From Pleurocapsales cyanobacterium LEGE 10410 (lineage in GTDB: Bacteria; Cyanobacteriota; Cyanobacteriia; Cyanobacteriales; Xenococcaceae): DNA of 64,000 nucleotides. Every line of letters begins with the position of its first letter. The stretch's first letter is position 1. The notes under the pieces were generated by a model. That model was not told the origin of the DNA. It saw nothing but the letters and a program-made list of their open reading frames with translations, and did no database searches. The DNA is taken from positions 1 to 64,000 of the forward strand of contig JADEXJ010000002.1 of NCBI GenBank assembly GCA_015207195.1, in the 5' to 3' direction. Made by a program: the position numbers and the translations under genes. Positions 63,870 through 64,000 of the stretch are shown here, piece by piece.

Positions 63870-64000
63870 ATGAAACCCAAGCCAGATCGAACTGATATTG
63901 AATTAGCCAACCTGCGTCGCCAACATCAACTGATTCTTAATTCCGTAGGAGAAGGAATTTATGGTTTAGATTTACAGGGCAATGTTACCTTCGTAAATCC
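63870..64000 (+). CDS. PAS-domain sensor protein, 5' part only
   Basis: ATG 63870 opens a frame that runs off the window. The first 43 residues include LRRQHQLILNSVGEGIYGLD and LQGNVTFVN, the start of a PAS domain as in many histidine kinases. It is divergent from the AraC-type response regulator, which supports a sensor-kinase role, but the catalytic part is outside the window. Confidence 0.75.
   Translation, partial: MKPKPDRTDIELANLRRQHQLILNSVGEGIYGLDLQGNVTFVN

Overview
The window is cyanobacterial chromosome. The evidence is the very frequent HIP1-type GCGATCGC octamer, a petL-like cytochrome b6f subunit, a GlcE/GlcF glycolate oxidase pair, an lrtA/hpf-type hibernation factor with a long leader, a pilB-pilT-pilC operon divergent from grpE-dnaK-dnaJ, an SLH-domain porin, and short tandem heptamer repeats. 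I cannot assign a genus. The window starts in what looks like the right end of an IS200/IS605-type element and ends inside a PAS-domain sensor protein.

Layout. 0-5 kb: a CHASE2-GGDEF-EAL cyclic-di-GMP protein, a secreted DUF928 protein, a WecG/TagA-type glycosyltransferase and a YbjQ-type protein. 5-9.4 kb, minus strand: a poorly known group made of two tandem paralogous coiled-coil genes (one broken by a single in-frame TGA), an unrecognised 217-residue protein and a J-domain/TPR/WD40 fusion. 9.5-20.6 kb: mostly housekeeping genes (petL-like, DUF1868, cobH, glcF, glcE, fructosamine kinase-like, inositol-phosphatase-like, Yellow/MRJP-like, HAD phosphatase, lipB, hpf). 20.6-25.7 kb: type IV pilus motor operon pilB-pilT-pilC plus a hypothetical gene. 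26-31.6 kb: grpE, dnaK, dnaJ, a TusA-like gene and rsgA, the last three overlapping by 4 nt. 31.9-33.4 kb: a DUF998 membrane protein and a metallophosphoesterase.

33.6-54.3 kb is the most interesting part: a large nitrogen-scavenging locus. It holds adenine deaminase and an NCS2 purine permease (minus strand). Divergent from these are a molybdenum hydroxylase of the xanthine dehydrogenase family (separate FAD subunit; 2Fe-2S and Mo domains fused), its XdhC and MocA-type maturation factors, and a BMP/PnrA-type nucleoside ABC importer. The locus also holds two cysteine hydrolases of the biuret/triuret type, a formamidase, a free-standing allophanate-hydrolase C-terminal domain overlapping the formamidase gene, an SLH porin and a nucleoside hydrolase. 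A DUF433/DUF5615 toxin-antitoxin-like pair interrupts it. My inference is one route that imports purines and nucleosides, releases and oxidises the bases, and strips nitrogen from small ureides of the triuret/biuret/allophanate kind. No uricase or allantoinase is present in the window.

54.3-64 kb: a structured, tRNA-like intergenic segment, a DUF362 protein, 6-phosphogluconate dehydrogenase, a GCS2-type ligase, a GntR/HutC-type regulator with a perfect operator-like palindrome beside a divergent membrane desaturase, a DUF3303 protein, a MetX-like alpha/beta hydrolase, an AraC-type response regulator and the start of a PAS-domain sensor gene.

The intergenic DNA is rich in dispersed repeats: heptamer tandem repeats that often end directly at start codons, a 28-bp perfect palindrome family, a CCCTAAAGGG hairpin family, and five copies of a roughly 30-bp element containing ATCTGTG/TTCATCTG units.
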